From contig NZ_JAOYTH010000001.1 of NCBI RefSeq assembly GCF_025847205.1, positions 434,001-498,000 of the forward strand: DNA of 64,000 nucleotides. Reading direction: 5' to 3'. Within the stretch, counting starts at the first letter, position 1. Every line of letters begins with the position of its first letter. Under the pieces are notes generated by a model that made no database searches, was not told the origin of the DNA, and saw nothing but the letters and a program-made list of their open reading frames with translations. Shown one piece after another: positions 38,699 through 48,138 of this stretch. The translations under genes were made by a program, and so were the position numbers. Origin of the DNA: Pararhizobium sp. YC-54 (GTDB lineage Bacteria > Pseudomonadota > Alphaproteobacteria > Rhizobiales > Rhizobiaceae).

Positions 38699-39619
38699 TT
38701 ACCGGTCCGGCACGAAGGACTTGCCAAGCGATGCCGGCGTATTGATCAAGGTCGTGCGTCGATTGTGCGAGATGAGAATGAGTACGATAATTGTCGCCAG
38801 ATAGGGAAGAGCAGAAAGAAACTGCGAGGGAATGCCGACGCCGAAGGCTTGGGCATAAAGCTGGCTGATCGATACGGCCCCAAACAGGTACCCACCGGCA
38901 ACGATCCGCCATGGCCGCCAGGAGGAAAATACCACCAGCGCCAGCGCGATCCAGCCGCGCCCGGCCGACATGTTTTCCACCCATTGCGGCGTGTAGACCA
39001 GTGATAGCTGTGCGCCGGCCAACCCGGCGCAGGCGCCGCCGAACATCACCGCCAGATAGCGCGTCCGAATGACGTTGATGCCGAGCGCATGTGCCGAGGC
39101 GTGACTGTCGCCAACCGAGCGCAGCTTCAACCCGGCGCGGCTCCTGAACAGGAACCAGTTCACGCCCGCGACCAGCGCGATCGACAGATAGAAAATCAGA
39201 TCCTGCTTGAACAGAACAGCGCCCAGAAACGGAATATCCGACAGCACCGGAAAGACGATCTGCGGCAGCTTTATGCCGGATTGCCCGACATAGGGTTCCC
39301 CGATCATGCCGGAAACGCCGAGCCCAAGGATGGTCAAGGCCAGACCCGTGGCCACCTGATTGGCAACGAGCGTCAAGGTCAGGAAACCGAACAGCAGCGA
39401 AAACAGCGCCCCGGACGCTATGCCGGCCAGAATGCCGATATAGGGAGAACCGGTGACTTGCGTGGCGATGAAGGCGCAGGCGGCGCCCATCACCATCATG
39501 CCCTCGACGCCGAGGTTCAGAACGCCGGACCGCTCGGTGACCAGCTCGCCGATTGCCGCCAGAACAAGAGGGGTCGCCGCCGTGATGACCGTCAAAAGGA
39601 TTGCTTCAAAGATACCCAT
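38699..39619 (-). CDS. ABC transporter permease (nucleoside-type, second subunit)
   Basis: Inner-membrane pore subunit, 306 residues with about eight spans. It has ATPLVLAAIGELVTERSGVLNLGVEGMMVMGA near the N terminus, the standard signature of the YufQ/RbsC-like BMP-system permeases. ATG 39619 is fixed by the one-base TGATG overlap with the preceding permease stop. The frame is open to 39661 but that part would lie inside the upstream gene. Confidence 0.9.
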   Translation of the reverse strand: MGIFEAILLTVITAATPLVLAAIGELVTERSGVLNLGVEGMMVMGAACAFIATQVTGSPYIGILAGIASGALFSLLFGFLTLTLVANQVATGLALTILGLGVSGMIGEPYVGQSGIKLPQIVFPVLSDIPFLGAVLFKQDLIFYLSIALVAGVNWFLFRSRAGLKLRSVGDSHASAHALGINVIRTRYLAVMFGGACAGLAGAQLSLVYTPQWVENMSAGRGWIALALVVFSSWRPWRIVAGGYLFGAVSISQLYAQAFGVGIPSQFLSALPYLATIIVLILISHNRRTTLINTPASLGKSFVPDR

Positions 39620-40713
39620 CAGCGCGCACCCTCGCTGGCCGTGTCGCTCAAATCGTACCACATCATCCTGATTTTATAATGGATGAGCGTGTCGCAGGAG
39701 AGCACGAAGAACAGGAGAAGCCCCTGAAAAACCCGGATCGGCTTGTCGGAAATCTGAAGCGAAACCTGCACGGCCTCGCCGCCGAGATAAGTCAGCGCCA
39801 GCACAAGCCCGGCAACAACGATCCCCAGCGGATTGAGCCGCCCGAGAAAGGCGACGATGATCGCGGTGAAGCCGTAGCCGGGCGAAATCACCGGGCGCAA
39901 CTGCTGGATCGCACCGCTGACCTCGGCGATGCCCGCAAGGCCCGCCAGCGCGCCGGACAGCAACATGGAAAACCAGATCATCTTGCGCGACGAGAAGCCG
40001 GCGAAACGCCCTGCCCGCTCGGATTGGCCAAGCACGGTGATTTCAAAGCCCTTCAGCGTGTAGCGCATCATGAACCAGATCAGGACTGCTGCGATGATCG
40101 CGAAGGCAAAGCCCCAATGCGCCCGTCCCGACGCGATCATTTCCGGCAGGATGGCCGTTGCGTCGAAGGTCCGCGTTTCGGGAAAATTCATGCCGCCCGG
40201 ATTGCGCCAGGGGCCGCGCACCAGCCAGTCGAGGAACAGCTGCGCGACATAGACGAGCATCAGGCTGGTCAGGATCTCGTTGGTGTTCAGATGTGCCTTG
40301 AGGAAGGCCGGGATACCGGCAAACAGCGCGCCGCCCAGCATGCCGAGCAGCATCATCAGCGGCAGCACCAGCGGCGATTGCCACTCATAGAACACGACCG
40401 GCAGGATCGACCCGGCGATCGCCCCCATGATGAACTGGCCTTCGGCGCCGATATTCCAATTGTTGGAGCAATAGCAGACCGAAAGGCCGACAGCGATGAG
40501 AATGAGGGGAGCTGCCTTGATCGCCAGTTCGTGCAGCGACCAGACCTCCGTTAGCGGCTCGACGAAGAAGCTGTAGAGCGCTGCGAGCGGGTCCTTGCCC
40601 AGAATCATGAACATGATGCCGCCGAAGACCAGCGTCAGCCCGAGCGCGATGAATGGCGACAGGATGGAGAACAGCTTGGAGACGTCGGGGCGTCTTTCCA
40701 GTTCAATGCGCAT
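39619..40713 (-). CDS. ABC transporter permease (nucleoside-type, first subunit)
   Basis: Inner-membrane pore subunit, 364 residues. The start MRIELERRPDVSKLFSILSPFIALGLTLVFGGIMF gives an N-terminal cytoplasmic stretch and first span, as in YufP-like proteins. CYCSNNWNIGAEGQFIMGAIAG near residue 100 is the conserved permease loop. Its first 11 bases overlap the ATPase 3' end and its stop overlaps the next permease by one base, so the three are translationally coupled. Confidence 0.9.
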   Translation of the reverse strand: MRIELERRPDVSKLFSILSPFIALGLTLVFGGIMFMILGKDPLAALYSFFVEPLTEVWSLHELAIKAAPLILIAVGLSVCYCSNNWNIGAEGQFIMGAIAGSILPVVFYEWQSPLVLPLMMLLGMLGGALFAGIPAFLKAHLNTNEILTSLMLVYVAQLFLDWLVRGPWRNPGGMNFPETRTFDATAILPEMIASGRAHWGFAFAIIAAVLIWFMMRYTLKGFEITVLGQSERAGRFAGFSSRKMIWFSMLLSGALAGLAGIAEVSGAIQQLRPVISPGYGFTAIIVAFLGRLNPLGIVVAGLVLALTYLGGEAVQVSLQISDKPIRVFQGLLLFFVLSCDTLIHYKIRMMWYDLSDTASEGAR

Positions 40714-42277
40714 GCGCCGTCTCCGCAGTCTCGGTCTTGCCATACATGCCGCCCATCAAGAGGCCGATCTTTTCGCGCGACAGGTCCGATGCCGGGTAGA
40801 TATCGGAAAGCCTGCCTTCGCTGATCACAGCGATTTCCGTCGCGACTTCGAAAATTTCGTCAAGGTCCTGGCTGATGACGAGGACCGCCGAGCCGGATTT
40901 GGCGAGATCGACCAGCGCCTGCCGGATACGGCTGGCCGCACCGGCGTCCACCCCCCAGGTCGGCTGGTTGACGATCAGGACCGTCGGCTGGCGGTCGAGT
41001 TCGCGCCCGACGATGAATTTCTGCAGATTCCCGCCCGACAGCGAGCCGGCCGGCGGGTTCTCGCCGCTTTTGCGGACGTCCATCGCCGCGGAAATACGCT
41101 TTGCCGCCATCTTCACAGCATCCTGGCGGATCAACCCGAGGGGGCCACCGCCGAGGAAAGCCCGGCGATCGGACTGGCTGCGGGCAAGAATGAGATTGTC
41201 GGAGAGCGAAAGCGCCGACACGGCCGCATGACCGTGGCGCTCCTCGGGCACGAAACCTGCGCCCATCAGCCGGCGGGCATTGATGCCGCGTGTGCCGACC
41301 GGCTTGCCGGATATCAGGATGACATCATCGCTGGCGACCGGATATTCGCCGGACAAGGCATCGAAAAGCTCGCCCTGCCCGTTGCCCGCAACGCCGGCAA
41401 TCGCCAGAACCTCACCGGCATGGACCTTGAGACAGATATTCTTCAGGGAAACGGCAAACGGCGTTCTGGCGGAGGCGGACAGATGGCGGGCCTCGAGCTT
41501 GACGGCACCCTTGGCACTGGTGCCTTCGGCGGTGACATGCGCAACGTCGCTGCCGACCATCATGCGCGCCAGCGAAGACGGCGTCTCCTTGCGCGGATCG
41601 CAGGCGCCGGTCACCTTGCCGTGGCGCAGCACTGTAGCGCGGTCGCAGATACGCTGCACCTCTTCAAGACGATGACTGATATAAAGGACCGAGCGCCCTT
41701 CGGCCTTCAGCTTGTTCAGTGTTTCAAACAGCCGGTCGGCTTCCTGCGGCGTCAGCACCGAGGTCGGCTCGTCAAGAATGATCAGCTTCGGGTTTTGCAG
41801 CAAGGCGCGAACGATTTCGATCCGTTGACGCTCGCCGACGGACAGGTCGGCCACATGCGCATTCGGATCGAGCGGAAGGCCATAGGCATGCGAAAGATCG
41901 GACGCCTCCTTGGCGATCCGTGACAGGGACACGCCCGGGTCCATCGACAAGGCAATGTTTTCAGCGACCGTCAGCGCTTCGAACAGTGAAAAATGCTGGA
42001 ATACCATGCCGATGCCGAGCTTGCGGGCGGCACTCGGACTGGCTATCCGCACGGGCTGCCCCTGCCAGACGATCTGGCCGCTTGTGGGCGCCAGCACGCC
42101 GAACAGCATCTTGACCAGCGTCGATTTTCCAGCGCCATTTTCGCCCAGAAGCGCATGGATTTCGCCCGGCCTGATATCGAGATTGATTCCGTCGCAGGCC
42201 GCGAATGTGCCGAACAGTTTTGTCAGTTGGCCAACAGCCAGCAATAGACCGTTGGCGGGTTCTCCTTCAGCCGGCAC
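40703..42277 (-). CDS. ABC transporter ATP-binding protein (nucleoside-type, dual domain)
   Basis: Energy-coupling subunit of the BMP-type importer, 524 residues. The first nucleotide-binding domain has Walker A GENGAGKST near residue 44, signature LSVGERQRIEIVRAL and Walker B LIILDEPTSVLTPQE. The second has the degenerate GVAGNGQGELFDAL near 298 and LSGGNLQKFIVGRELDRQPTVLIVNQPTWGVDAG. It starts 53 bases after the quinone oxidoreductase gene on the same strand. Confidence 0.93.
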   Translation of the reverse strand: MPAEGEPANGLLLAVGQLTKLFGTFAACDGINLDIRPGEIHALLGENGAGKSTLVKMLFGVLAPTSGQIVWQGQPVRIASPSAARKLGIGMVFQHFSLFEALTVAENIALSMDPGVSLSRIAKEASDLSHAYGLPLDPNAHVADLSVGERQRIEIVRALLQNPKLIILDEPTSVLTPQEADRLFETLNKLKAEGRSVLYISHRLEEVQRICDRATVLRHGKVTGACDPRKETPSSLARMMVGSDVAHVTAEGTSAKGAVKLEARHLSASARTPFAVSLKNICLKVHAGEVLAIAGVAGNGQGELFDALSGEYPVASDDVILISGKPVGTRGINARRLMGAGFVPEERHGHAAVSALSLSDNLILARSQSDRRAFLGGGPLGLIRQDAVKMAAKRISAAMDVRKSGENPPAGSLSGGNLQKFIVGRELDRQPTVLIVNQPTWGVDAGAASRIRQALVDLAKSGSAVLVISQDLDEIFEVATEIAVISEGRLSDIYPASDLSREKIGLLMGGMYGKTETAETAHAH

Positions 42278-42330
42278 GCCGCCTCTCTTTTCTCATTTTC
42301 CTGCTGCCCTGGCTGCCTCTCCGGCTTGTC

Positions 42331-43308
42331 TCAAGGTATCAGCAATGTTGTTCCGCTCGTTTTTCTTGCTTCCAGATCCGCATGCGCCTGGCTTGCATCG
42401 GCAAGCGCATAGGTCTGGTTGATATTGATACGCACTTTGTTGCTTTGCACAACATCAAACAGGGAGTTTGCACACGCCTCCAGTGCCGGCCGCGTCGAAA
42501 CATAGCTGAACAAGGTCGGCCGCGTTGCAAACAACGACCCCTTCTGGGCCAGAATGCCGATGTTGACGCCCTCTACCGGACCCGACGAATTGCCGAAGCT
42601 GACCCAGAGGCCGCGCGGCTTGATGCAGTCGAGCGAGGCCGGATAGGTGTCCTTGCCGACCGAATCATAGACGACATCGACACCCTTGCCGTTGGTGATC
42701 TCCTTGACCGCGCTGACAAAATTGTCGGTGCGGTAGTTGATCACGTGATCATAGCCATGGGCAAGCGCCAGATCGATCTTGTCCTGGGATCCGGCTGTCC
42801 CAATGACGGTCGCGCCAAGCGCCTTTGCCCATTGGCCCGCGATCAGACCGACGCCGCCGGCGGCCGCGTGAAACAGAAGGGTGGTTTCCGGGCCGACCTT
42901 GAAGGTCTGGTTGAGCAGATACTGCGCCGTCATGCCCTTCAGCATCATCGCCGCCGCCGTTTCCAGCGTGATGCCGTCAGGCACTTTCACCAGCTGCGAA
43001 ATCTCGATGTTTCGCTCGCTCGCATAGGCGCCGTCGGAGGACGCATAGGCAACGCGGTCGCCCACGGCAAAGGTGCTGACATTGTCGCCCACTGCCGTGA
43101 CGATGCCGGCGCCTTCCTTGCCCGGAATGAACGGCAGCCCCTCGGCCGATTTATAAAGGCCGGTCCGGAAGTAGACGTCGATGAAATTCACGCCGACCGC
43201 GGTCTGGCGAATCTGCACCTCACCCGGTCCCGGGGCGGAAAGTGTCACCCCCTCGATTTTGAGAACCTCCGGCCCGCCAAGCGTGCGCACCATGATGGCC
43301 TGTGCCAT
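42331..43308 (-). CDS. NADPH:quinone oxidoreductase, zeta-crystallin type
   Basis: Medium-chain dehydrogenase/reductase without zinc, probably reducing quinones or enones with NADPH. The 325 residues match the QOR family. It shows VGVNFIDVYFRTGLY near residue 36, PFIPGKEGAGIVTAVG near 60 and the nucleotide-binding AAAGGVGLIAGQWAKALGATVIGTA near 150. It starts nine bases after the pcs stop, a tight spacing that suggests one transcript with phosphatidylcholine synthase; what links the two functions is unknown. Confidence 0.93.
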   Translation of the reverse strand: MAQAIMVRTLGGPEVLKIEGVTLSAPGPGEVQIRQTAVGVNFIDVYFRTGLYKSAEGLPFIPGKEGAGIVTAVGDNVSTFAVGDRVAYASSDGAYASERNIEISQLVKVPDGITLETAAAMMLKGMTAQYLLNQTFKVGPETTLLFHAAAGGVGLIAGQWAKALGATVIGTAGSQDKIDLALAHGYDHVINYRTDNFVSAVKEITNGKGVDVVYDSVGKDTYPASLDCIKPRGLWVSFGNSSGPVEGVNIGILAQKGSLFATRPTLFSYVSTRPALEACANSLFDVVQSNKVRININQTYALADASQAHADLEARKTSGTTLLIP

Positions 43309-43317
43309 GAAACCTCC

Positions 43318-44043
43318 TCAACCCCGTCCAAGCCGGGGAAATATCTGCAAGACGAAACCGATGACGTAGAGATAGATGCCGGTGCCGACGACGCCGGCAA
43401 CGACCCAGGCCGGCGTGTCGAAATGCAACAGCAGCGCATAGCCGCTGAGAACCGACCAGACGGCAAAGACCGCCAGGTTGAGCGGCCGCAAGCGCTGGAC
43501 GCGGACCGGATGCAGGAAGTTGATCGGCATGAAGGTCAAAACGACCGAGACGAAAACGACAATAGAAGCAGCGACTTCGCTGGCATCGATGACGAACAGC
43601 GTAAACACCACCATGTTCCAGACAACCGGGAAGCCGGAGAAGAAATACTCGTCCGTCTTCATGCCCATGTCGGCATAGTAGATCGCGCTCGACATGACGA
43701 TGGCGCCGGCGGCAAAGAACGACCACGGCTCGCCGATCATGCCGCTCTGATAAAGCGCGAAGGCCGGAAGCAGCACATAGGTGACATAGTCGATGACATT
43801 GTCGAGCGTATCGCCGGACCAATTGGGCAGGACTTCCTTGACCCGAACCTTGCGGGCAATCGGCCCGTCGATGCCATCCACGGCAAGGGCCAGACCCAAC
43901 CACCAGAACATATCGACAAACCGGTGCTCGGCTGCGGCGACCACGCCGAGAAAGGCCAGAAAGGAGCCGGATGCGGTGAGAATATGGACGGAAAATGCGC
44001 GAATTTCCGCGTAGGGCACGCGCTTGTAGTTAAAAAACCTCAT
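43318..44043 (-). CDS. pcs: Phosphatidylcholine synthase
   Basis: Condenses CDP-diacylglycerol with choline to phosphatidylcholine in the inner membrane, an activity typical of rhizobia and other host-associated bacteria. The 241-residue product has the Pcs length and about eight spans. The CDP-alcohol phosphotransferase motif DGPIAR-(12 residues)-GDTLDNVID starts near residue 57, with the wider spacing known for Pcs. ATG 44043 (MRFFNYKRVPYAEIRAF) is the family start; the frame is open upstream to 44181. The gene heads a series with qor and the BMP transporter. Confidence 0.95.
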   Translation of the reverse strand: MRFFNYKRVPYAEIRAFSVHILTASGSFLAFLGVVAAAEHRFVDMFWWLGLALAVDGIDGPIARKVRVKEVLPNWSGDTLDNVIDYVTYVLLPAFALYQSGMIGEPWSFFAAGAIVMSSAIYYADMGMKTDEYFFSGFPVVWNMVVFTLFVIDASEVAASIVVFVSVVLTFMPINFLHPVRVQRLRPLNLAVFAVWSVLSGYALLLHFDTPAWVVAGVVGTGIYLYVIGFVLQIFPRLGRG

Positions 44044-44321
44044 CGGCAGACGCACCCTGTCCTTACTCTGCGCTTTCCCCGAAGCATGCTGAACCGGCCG
44101 TCTCAACGGCCCACGCTCCCGTACCCGCCTGTCGCGCGGTGTTGGCGGTAATATGCACCGTTTGGGTTTGGCTGCCAGCAAAAATCACCAGACGTCGCAA
44201 AAGCACAACAATCAGCTGTGGATGCGACCGGAGGTCTGCGCCATTTCACCCCATTTCCTTCGCGGCCTGCGGCGGTTAAGATTGAGAGCCTTAACAGATG
44301 CATGCACAGGAACCGGTCGCC

Positions 44322-45527
44322 ATGGAGCACTTTGAAATCGCAGTCGTCGGCGCCGGGCTGGCCGGCTCGCTCGCAGCGCTGGCTTTCGCCGACAAGGGCC
44401 AGAGCGTCGCGCTGATTGCGCCGGCAGCCGGCCGTGCCGACGGGCGCACCACGGCTCTGATGGACCAGTCGCTTGAGCTTGTCCGCGAACTTGGCCTCTG
44501 GCAGGCGATCGCCCCTTTGGCAGCCCCCCTTTCCAGCATGCGGATCATCGACGGAACGAACCGGTTGCTGCGGGCGCCAACGGTGACCTTTCATGCGGCC
44601 GAGGTCGGGCTGGAGGCGTTCGGATACAATATTCCCAACGCGCCCTTCCTTGCGCTCCTGGAAAAGGAGGCCGGGAAACGGCCGTCGCTAACGCGCATCG
44701 TGGCGAGCCTGTCTGAGGTCGAATTCGAAACGGAACGGACAATCCTGACGCTCGACGACGGCCGCACGGTGAGCGCCAGCCTCGTCGTCGGCGCCGATGG
44801 CCGGAAATCCGGCGTGCGCGAAGCGACAGGGATCGAGGTTCGCAACTGGTCCTACCCGCAAAGCGCAATGGTGCTCAATTTCGCCCATCAGGTGGCGCAC
44901 CAGAACATTTCGACGGAATTCCATACGCCGCACGGCCCTTTCACCCAGGTGCCCCTGCCCGGCGGTTTGCGCTCGAGCCTTGTCTGGGTGCAAAAGCCTG
45001 AAGACACCGAAGCCGCATTGGCGCTTTCGCCCGGCGCCCTGGCCTTGGCAGTCGAACAGCGCATGCAGTCCATGCTCGGGAAAGTCACCGTCGAAGGGGC
45101 GCCGCAGTCGTTTCCGCTGTCCGGCATGGCCGCCAAATCCTTCGGCAAGGGCCGGGTGATCCTGATCGGCGAAGCCGCCCACGCCTTCCCGCCGATCGGC
45201 GCGCAGGGGCTCAATCTCAGCCTGCGCGACATCATGGCCGCGGTCTCCCTGATGGGTTCCTCGCCTGTTCCCGATGATTTTGGCGCACGCTACGACCGAA
45301 AGCGACGAACGGATATTCTCAGCCGTACCGTCAGCGTCGATCTGCTCAATCGTTCGCTCCTGTCCGATTTCCTGCCGGTGCAGATGCTGCGCGCGGCGGG
45401 GCTGCAGGCTTTGGCGAGCCTAGCGCCGCTGCGCAATCTGATGATGCGCGAAGGGATCAATCCCGGCAGCGCCCTGCAATCCCTGCGCGGCGCGCTACGG
45501 GAAAAGATCGGCAGGAAGAGCGCCTGA
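44322..45527 (+). CDS. UbiH/UbiF-family FAD-dependent monooxygenase
   Basis: Flavoprotein hydroxylase probably acting in ubiquinone synthesis. The 401-residue product starts MEHFEIAVVGAGLAGSLAALAFADKG, the FAD-binding Rossmann motif. It has VVGADGRKSGVR near residue 160 (DG motif) and ILIGEAAHAFPPIGAQGLNLSLRD near 280, where the usual GD of the FAD-ribityl motif reads GE. ATG 44298 is an alternative start; 44322 is preferred because AGGA lies ten bases before it and the Rossmann strand follows directly. Its 3' end overlaps the convergent AEC gene by 33 bases. Confidence 0.88.
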   Translation: MEHFEIAVVGAGLAGSLAALAFADKGQSVALIAPAAGRADGRTTALMDQSLELVRELGLWQAIAPLAAPLSSMRIIDGTNRLLRAPTVTFHAAEVGLEAFGYNIPNAPFLALLEKEAGKRPSLTRIVASLSEVEFETERTILTLDDGRTVSASLVVGADGRKSGVREATGIEVRNWSYPQSAMVLNFAHQVAHQNISTEFHTPHGPFTQVPLPGGLRSSLVWVQKPEDTEAALALSPGALALAVEQRMQSMLGKVTVEGAPQSFPLSGMAAKSFGKGRVILIGEAAHAFPPIGAQGLNLSLRDIMAAVSLMGSSPVPDDFGARYDRKRRTDILSRTVSVDLLNRSLLSDFLPVQMLRAAGLQALASLAPLRNLMMREGINPGSALQSLRGALREKIGRKSA

Positions 45528-46472
45528 AGTGATCAGATAGAGCAACATCGTCACCGTCGCCACGGACAAAACCGTGGTGATCAGGATCGTAGCCGACGCC
45601 CGCTCCTGCCAGACGCCGTATTGCTGGCCGATGACGAAGACATTGGTCGCGGTCGGCAGTGACGCCAAAAGCACGGCCGTCTGCACCCAGACCGGTTCGA
45701 AATTGCCGGCAAAGCTCAAGACCAGATACATCAGTACCGGGTGAAGGATCAGCTTTGCCGGAACGATGTAGCCGATCTCGGCGGGAATGCGTTTCAGTGG
45801 CCGCAACGCCAGCGTCACACCCATGGCAAACAGGGCGCAGGGTGCTGCTGCCTGTGCCAGATAGTCGATCAGCCTTAGGACCGGAACCGGCGGCTGGAAC
45901 GAGAAGTAGGCCGCGATCACACCGGTGATCGTCGACAGAATGAACGGATGCAGCAGGATTTTTTTGGCGATGGCAAGTGCCAGCCGCCCCGGCGCGCTCT
46001 TCTCGCCCCCGGCCAGCGCCATCATCGCCGGTGCGACCATAAAATGCAGGACATTCTCGAAGCAGAAGATCAGAGCCACCGGCACGGCTGCCGGTTCGCC
46101 GAGCGCCAGCAACGCCAATCCCGGCCCCATATAGCCGATATTGCCGTAGGCGCCCGCCAGTCCCTGCACGGTCGATTCGGCCAGAGAATTGCGGCGGATC
46201 AGGTAGCCCGCCCCGAAAACCACCGCGAAGACGGTGTAGGTGGCGCCGATGGAGGAAAATACGAAGTCGAAACGGGTCAGCTGCTCGATCGGCGTCTTCG
46301 AGACCAGTTTGAAGAATAGCGCGGGCAGTGCCAGGTAAATGATGAAGATATTGAGCCAGCCCATGGCATCGCCGGCGCCCTCGCCGGCCGGATTGCGGGC
46401 AAGCCTCGCCGTCAGGTAGCCGAGGAAGATCAGGCCGAAGAACGGCAGTACCAATCCCGATATTTCGGCCAT
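45495..46472 (-). CDS. AEC-family transporter
   Basis: Inner-membrane carrier of the auxin efflux carrier family; bacterial members move organic acids such as malate. The 325-residue product has about ten spans in two halves, with LAGAYGNIGYMGPGLALLALGEPAAVPVALIFCFEN near residue 105 and SLPTATNVFVIGQQYG near 275 as family segments. The substrate cannot be read from sequence. The last 33 bases overlap the 3' end of the UbiH-like gene on the other strand. Confidence 0.9.
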   Translation of the reverse strand: MAEISGLVLPFFGLIFLGYLTARLARNPAGEGAGDAMGWLNIFIIYLALPALFFKLVSKTPIEQLTRFDFVFSSIGATYTVFAVVFGAGYLIRRNSLAESTVQGLAGAYGNIGYMGPGLALLALGEPAAVPVALIFCFENVLHFMVAPAMMALAGGEKSAPGRLALAIAKKILLHPFILSTITGVIAAYFSFQPPVPVLRLIDYLAQAAAPCALFAMGVTLALRPLKRIPAEIGYIVPAKLILHPVLMYLVLSFAGNFEPVWVQTAVLLASLPTATNVFVIGQQYGVWQERASATILITTVLSVATVTMLLYLITSGALPADLFP

Positions 46473-46505
46473 TTTTTTCCGCGAGCCTCTATTGAAGGTT
46501 CGTGC

Positions 46506-47255
46506 TTAGCCGATTTGCATCAGGACGGGAAAGGTCTCCTGGAACCAGATCGCCATGGAACTGATGAAACCGAAGACGAAGGCAAGGCCGGCGAGAATCA
46601 GGAATACGCCCATCAGCTTTTCCACCAGGCCAAGATGGCGGCGGAAGCGCGACAGGAATTTCATAAAGGCGCCGGAGAACCCGGCAGCAATCCAGAACGG
46701 AATGGCCAGCCCCAGCGAATAGACAGCCAAAAGCATCGCGCCGTCGGTCACCGTGTCGCGCGCAGCCGCAACGCCGAGAATGGTGCCGAGCACGGGGCCG
46801 ATGCACGGCGTCCAGCCGAAGGCAAAGGCAAGCCCCATGATATAGGCGCCCGACAAGGTCGCAGGCTTGCCGCCGCCCTGGAAACGCGCCTCTCGCCCGA
46901 GGATGCCGATGCGGAAAACACCGAGAAAATGCAGCCCCATGATGATGATGACGATGCCGCCGATGCGCGAGAGGATGTCGATATGCTGGCGCAGCACCAG
47001 GCCGATGCTGGATGCCCCTGCCCCAAGCGCCACGAAAACGGTGGCAAAGCCGAGCGTGAACAGGAAGGCGGCGCCGAACACCGCGCGCCGGGTCCCCGTG
47101 GAGGCCACCTGGGTTTCGCCACCGCGGAACTGATCGACCGATATGCCCGCCATATAGCAGAGATAGGGTGGCACCAGCGGCAGGACGCACGGCGACAGGA
47201 AAGATAGCGCGCCCGCCAGAACGGCGGTCCAGATGGAAATATCAGCGATGGACAC
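46506..47255 (-). CDS. CcdA-like cytochrome c biogenesis membrane protein
   Basis: Membrane thiol carrier that passes reducing power from thioredoxin to the periplasm for cytochrome c maturation or disulfide reduction. The 249-residue product has six spans and the two reactive-cysteine motifs ALSFLSPCVLPLVPPYLCYMAG near residue 15 and GWTPCIGPVLG near 150. I choose GTG 47255 as start: GGAG lies ten bases before it and it begins directly at the first span. The frame is open to 47432, but that extension is not CcdA-like and runs towards the tRNA. Confidence 0.88.
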   Translation of the reverse strand: MSIADISIWTAVLAGALSFLSPCVLPLVPPYLCYMAGISVDQFRGGETQVASTGTRRAVFGAAFLFTLGFATVFVALGAGASSIGLVLRQHIDILSRIGGIVIIIMGLHFLGVFRIGILGREARFQGGGKPATLSGAYIMGLAFAFGWTPCIGPVLGTILGVAAARDTVTDGAMLLAVYSLGLAIPFWIAAGFSGAFMKFLSRFRRHLGLVEKLMGVFLILAGLAFVFGFISSMAIWFQETFPVLMQIG

Positions 47256-47446
47256 CAGGTCAAAACTCCAGCCTGCAACAAGCTCGCGCCGTCTTAGCGC
47301 CGAAGCCGGTGGCAAACCAATCACCTTTTGGCGATCTCCTTGTAAATCATCGTTTTTGCACTTTCGCGCTTTTTTTGGGTTGACCAAAACGAGCCCGCTG
47401 TGCATATGTCCGCCCACTTCCGCCGGGCACAACAGCCGGGTTGTGG

Positions 47447-47522
47447 GAGAGCGTAGCTCAGCCGGTAGAGCAACTGACTTTTAATCAGTAGGTCCAGGGT
47501 TCGAATCCCTGCGCTCTCACCA
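47447..47522 (+). tRNA. tRNA-Lys (anticodon UUU)
   Basis: A complete 76-base cloverleaf. The acceptor stem is GAGAGCG / CGCTCTC, the D-arm GCTC...GAGC, and the anticodon stem ACTGA / TCAGT with loop CTTTTAA (anticodon TTT at 47480-47482). The T-arm is CAGGG-TTCGAAT-CCCTG, and CCA is encoded at the 3' end. The accessory block starts right after it. Confidence 0.97.
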
Positions 47523-47658
47523 ACGAAGCTTAACGATTTCAACGGTTTAAGCATAGTAATTACGGGCAAGCTTTAACTAGATTTACCGTGGCTTACGGCA
47601 CATATCGACCTTTTAAGTCACATGATGACACATGGCCCATCAGTGGCTTTTCGCACGC

Positions 47659-47817
47659 TCAGCCTTCCTCGCCGCGTCTGCGAACCGCCACGGCAGCCTG
47701 CCTTTCCTGCTTGTTCTTAGCTTTTTTCTCCGCCGCCCACTTCTAACGCTCGGCCAACTTGGCCGCCTTCTTTTCCTGCGCTTCCAGCTTGCCTCGCGCT
47801 CTGATCTGCTCAACAAC
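47659..47817 (-). pseudogene. Possible remnant of a Lys/Glu-rich coding sequence
   Basis: About 53 codons with strongly helical, coiled-coil-like composition and one internal TAG stop; there is no start codon or ribosome site. It is bounded by stops at 47818-47820 and 47659-47661. I do not recognise the parent family, so this could also be chance. Confidence 0.3.
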
Positions 47818-48113
47818 CTATAAGCAGCCGACGGGATGCACTCTGCTCCCGCGCGCGATCAACCACAGGCGCCGAAGGCGGCCTCGGCGCCGCACAGATG
47901 CGCAGTATTTCCTTCACCGCGTTGATCGTCGTGACGTCTTTGCCCGCGATCCGCATCACCACAAGACGGCCCTGACGGCCTCTTTGCGTAAGTTGATTGA
48001 TCCCGCTCAACTGACGGCTATCGTCCCAACATTTAGCTGCCCGAATTCAGCTCGTGGAAAACCCAAACTGAGTAAGGTGGCGGGCCCCCGCCCCGCAGGT
48101 GGCTCAACCATAA

Positions 48114-48138
48114 GGAACCAACGACTTGCCTGTGCGTT
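48114..48138 (+). promoter_or_regulatory. EcfG/RpoE2-type promoter of the 24-residue protein gene
   Basis: GGAAC at 48114-48118, 16-base spacer, CGTT at 48135-48138: a perfect match to the general-stress sigma factor pattern of alphaproteobacteria. The start codon at 48169 follows 30 bases later. Confidence 0.72.
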
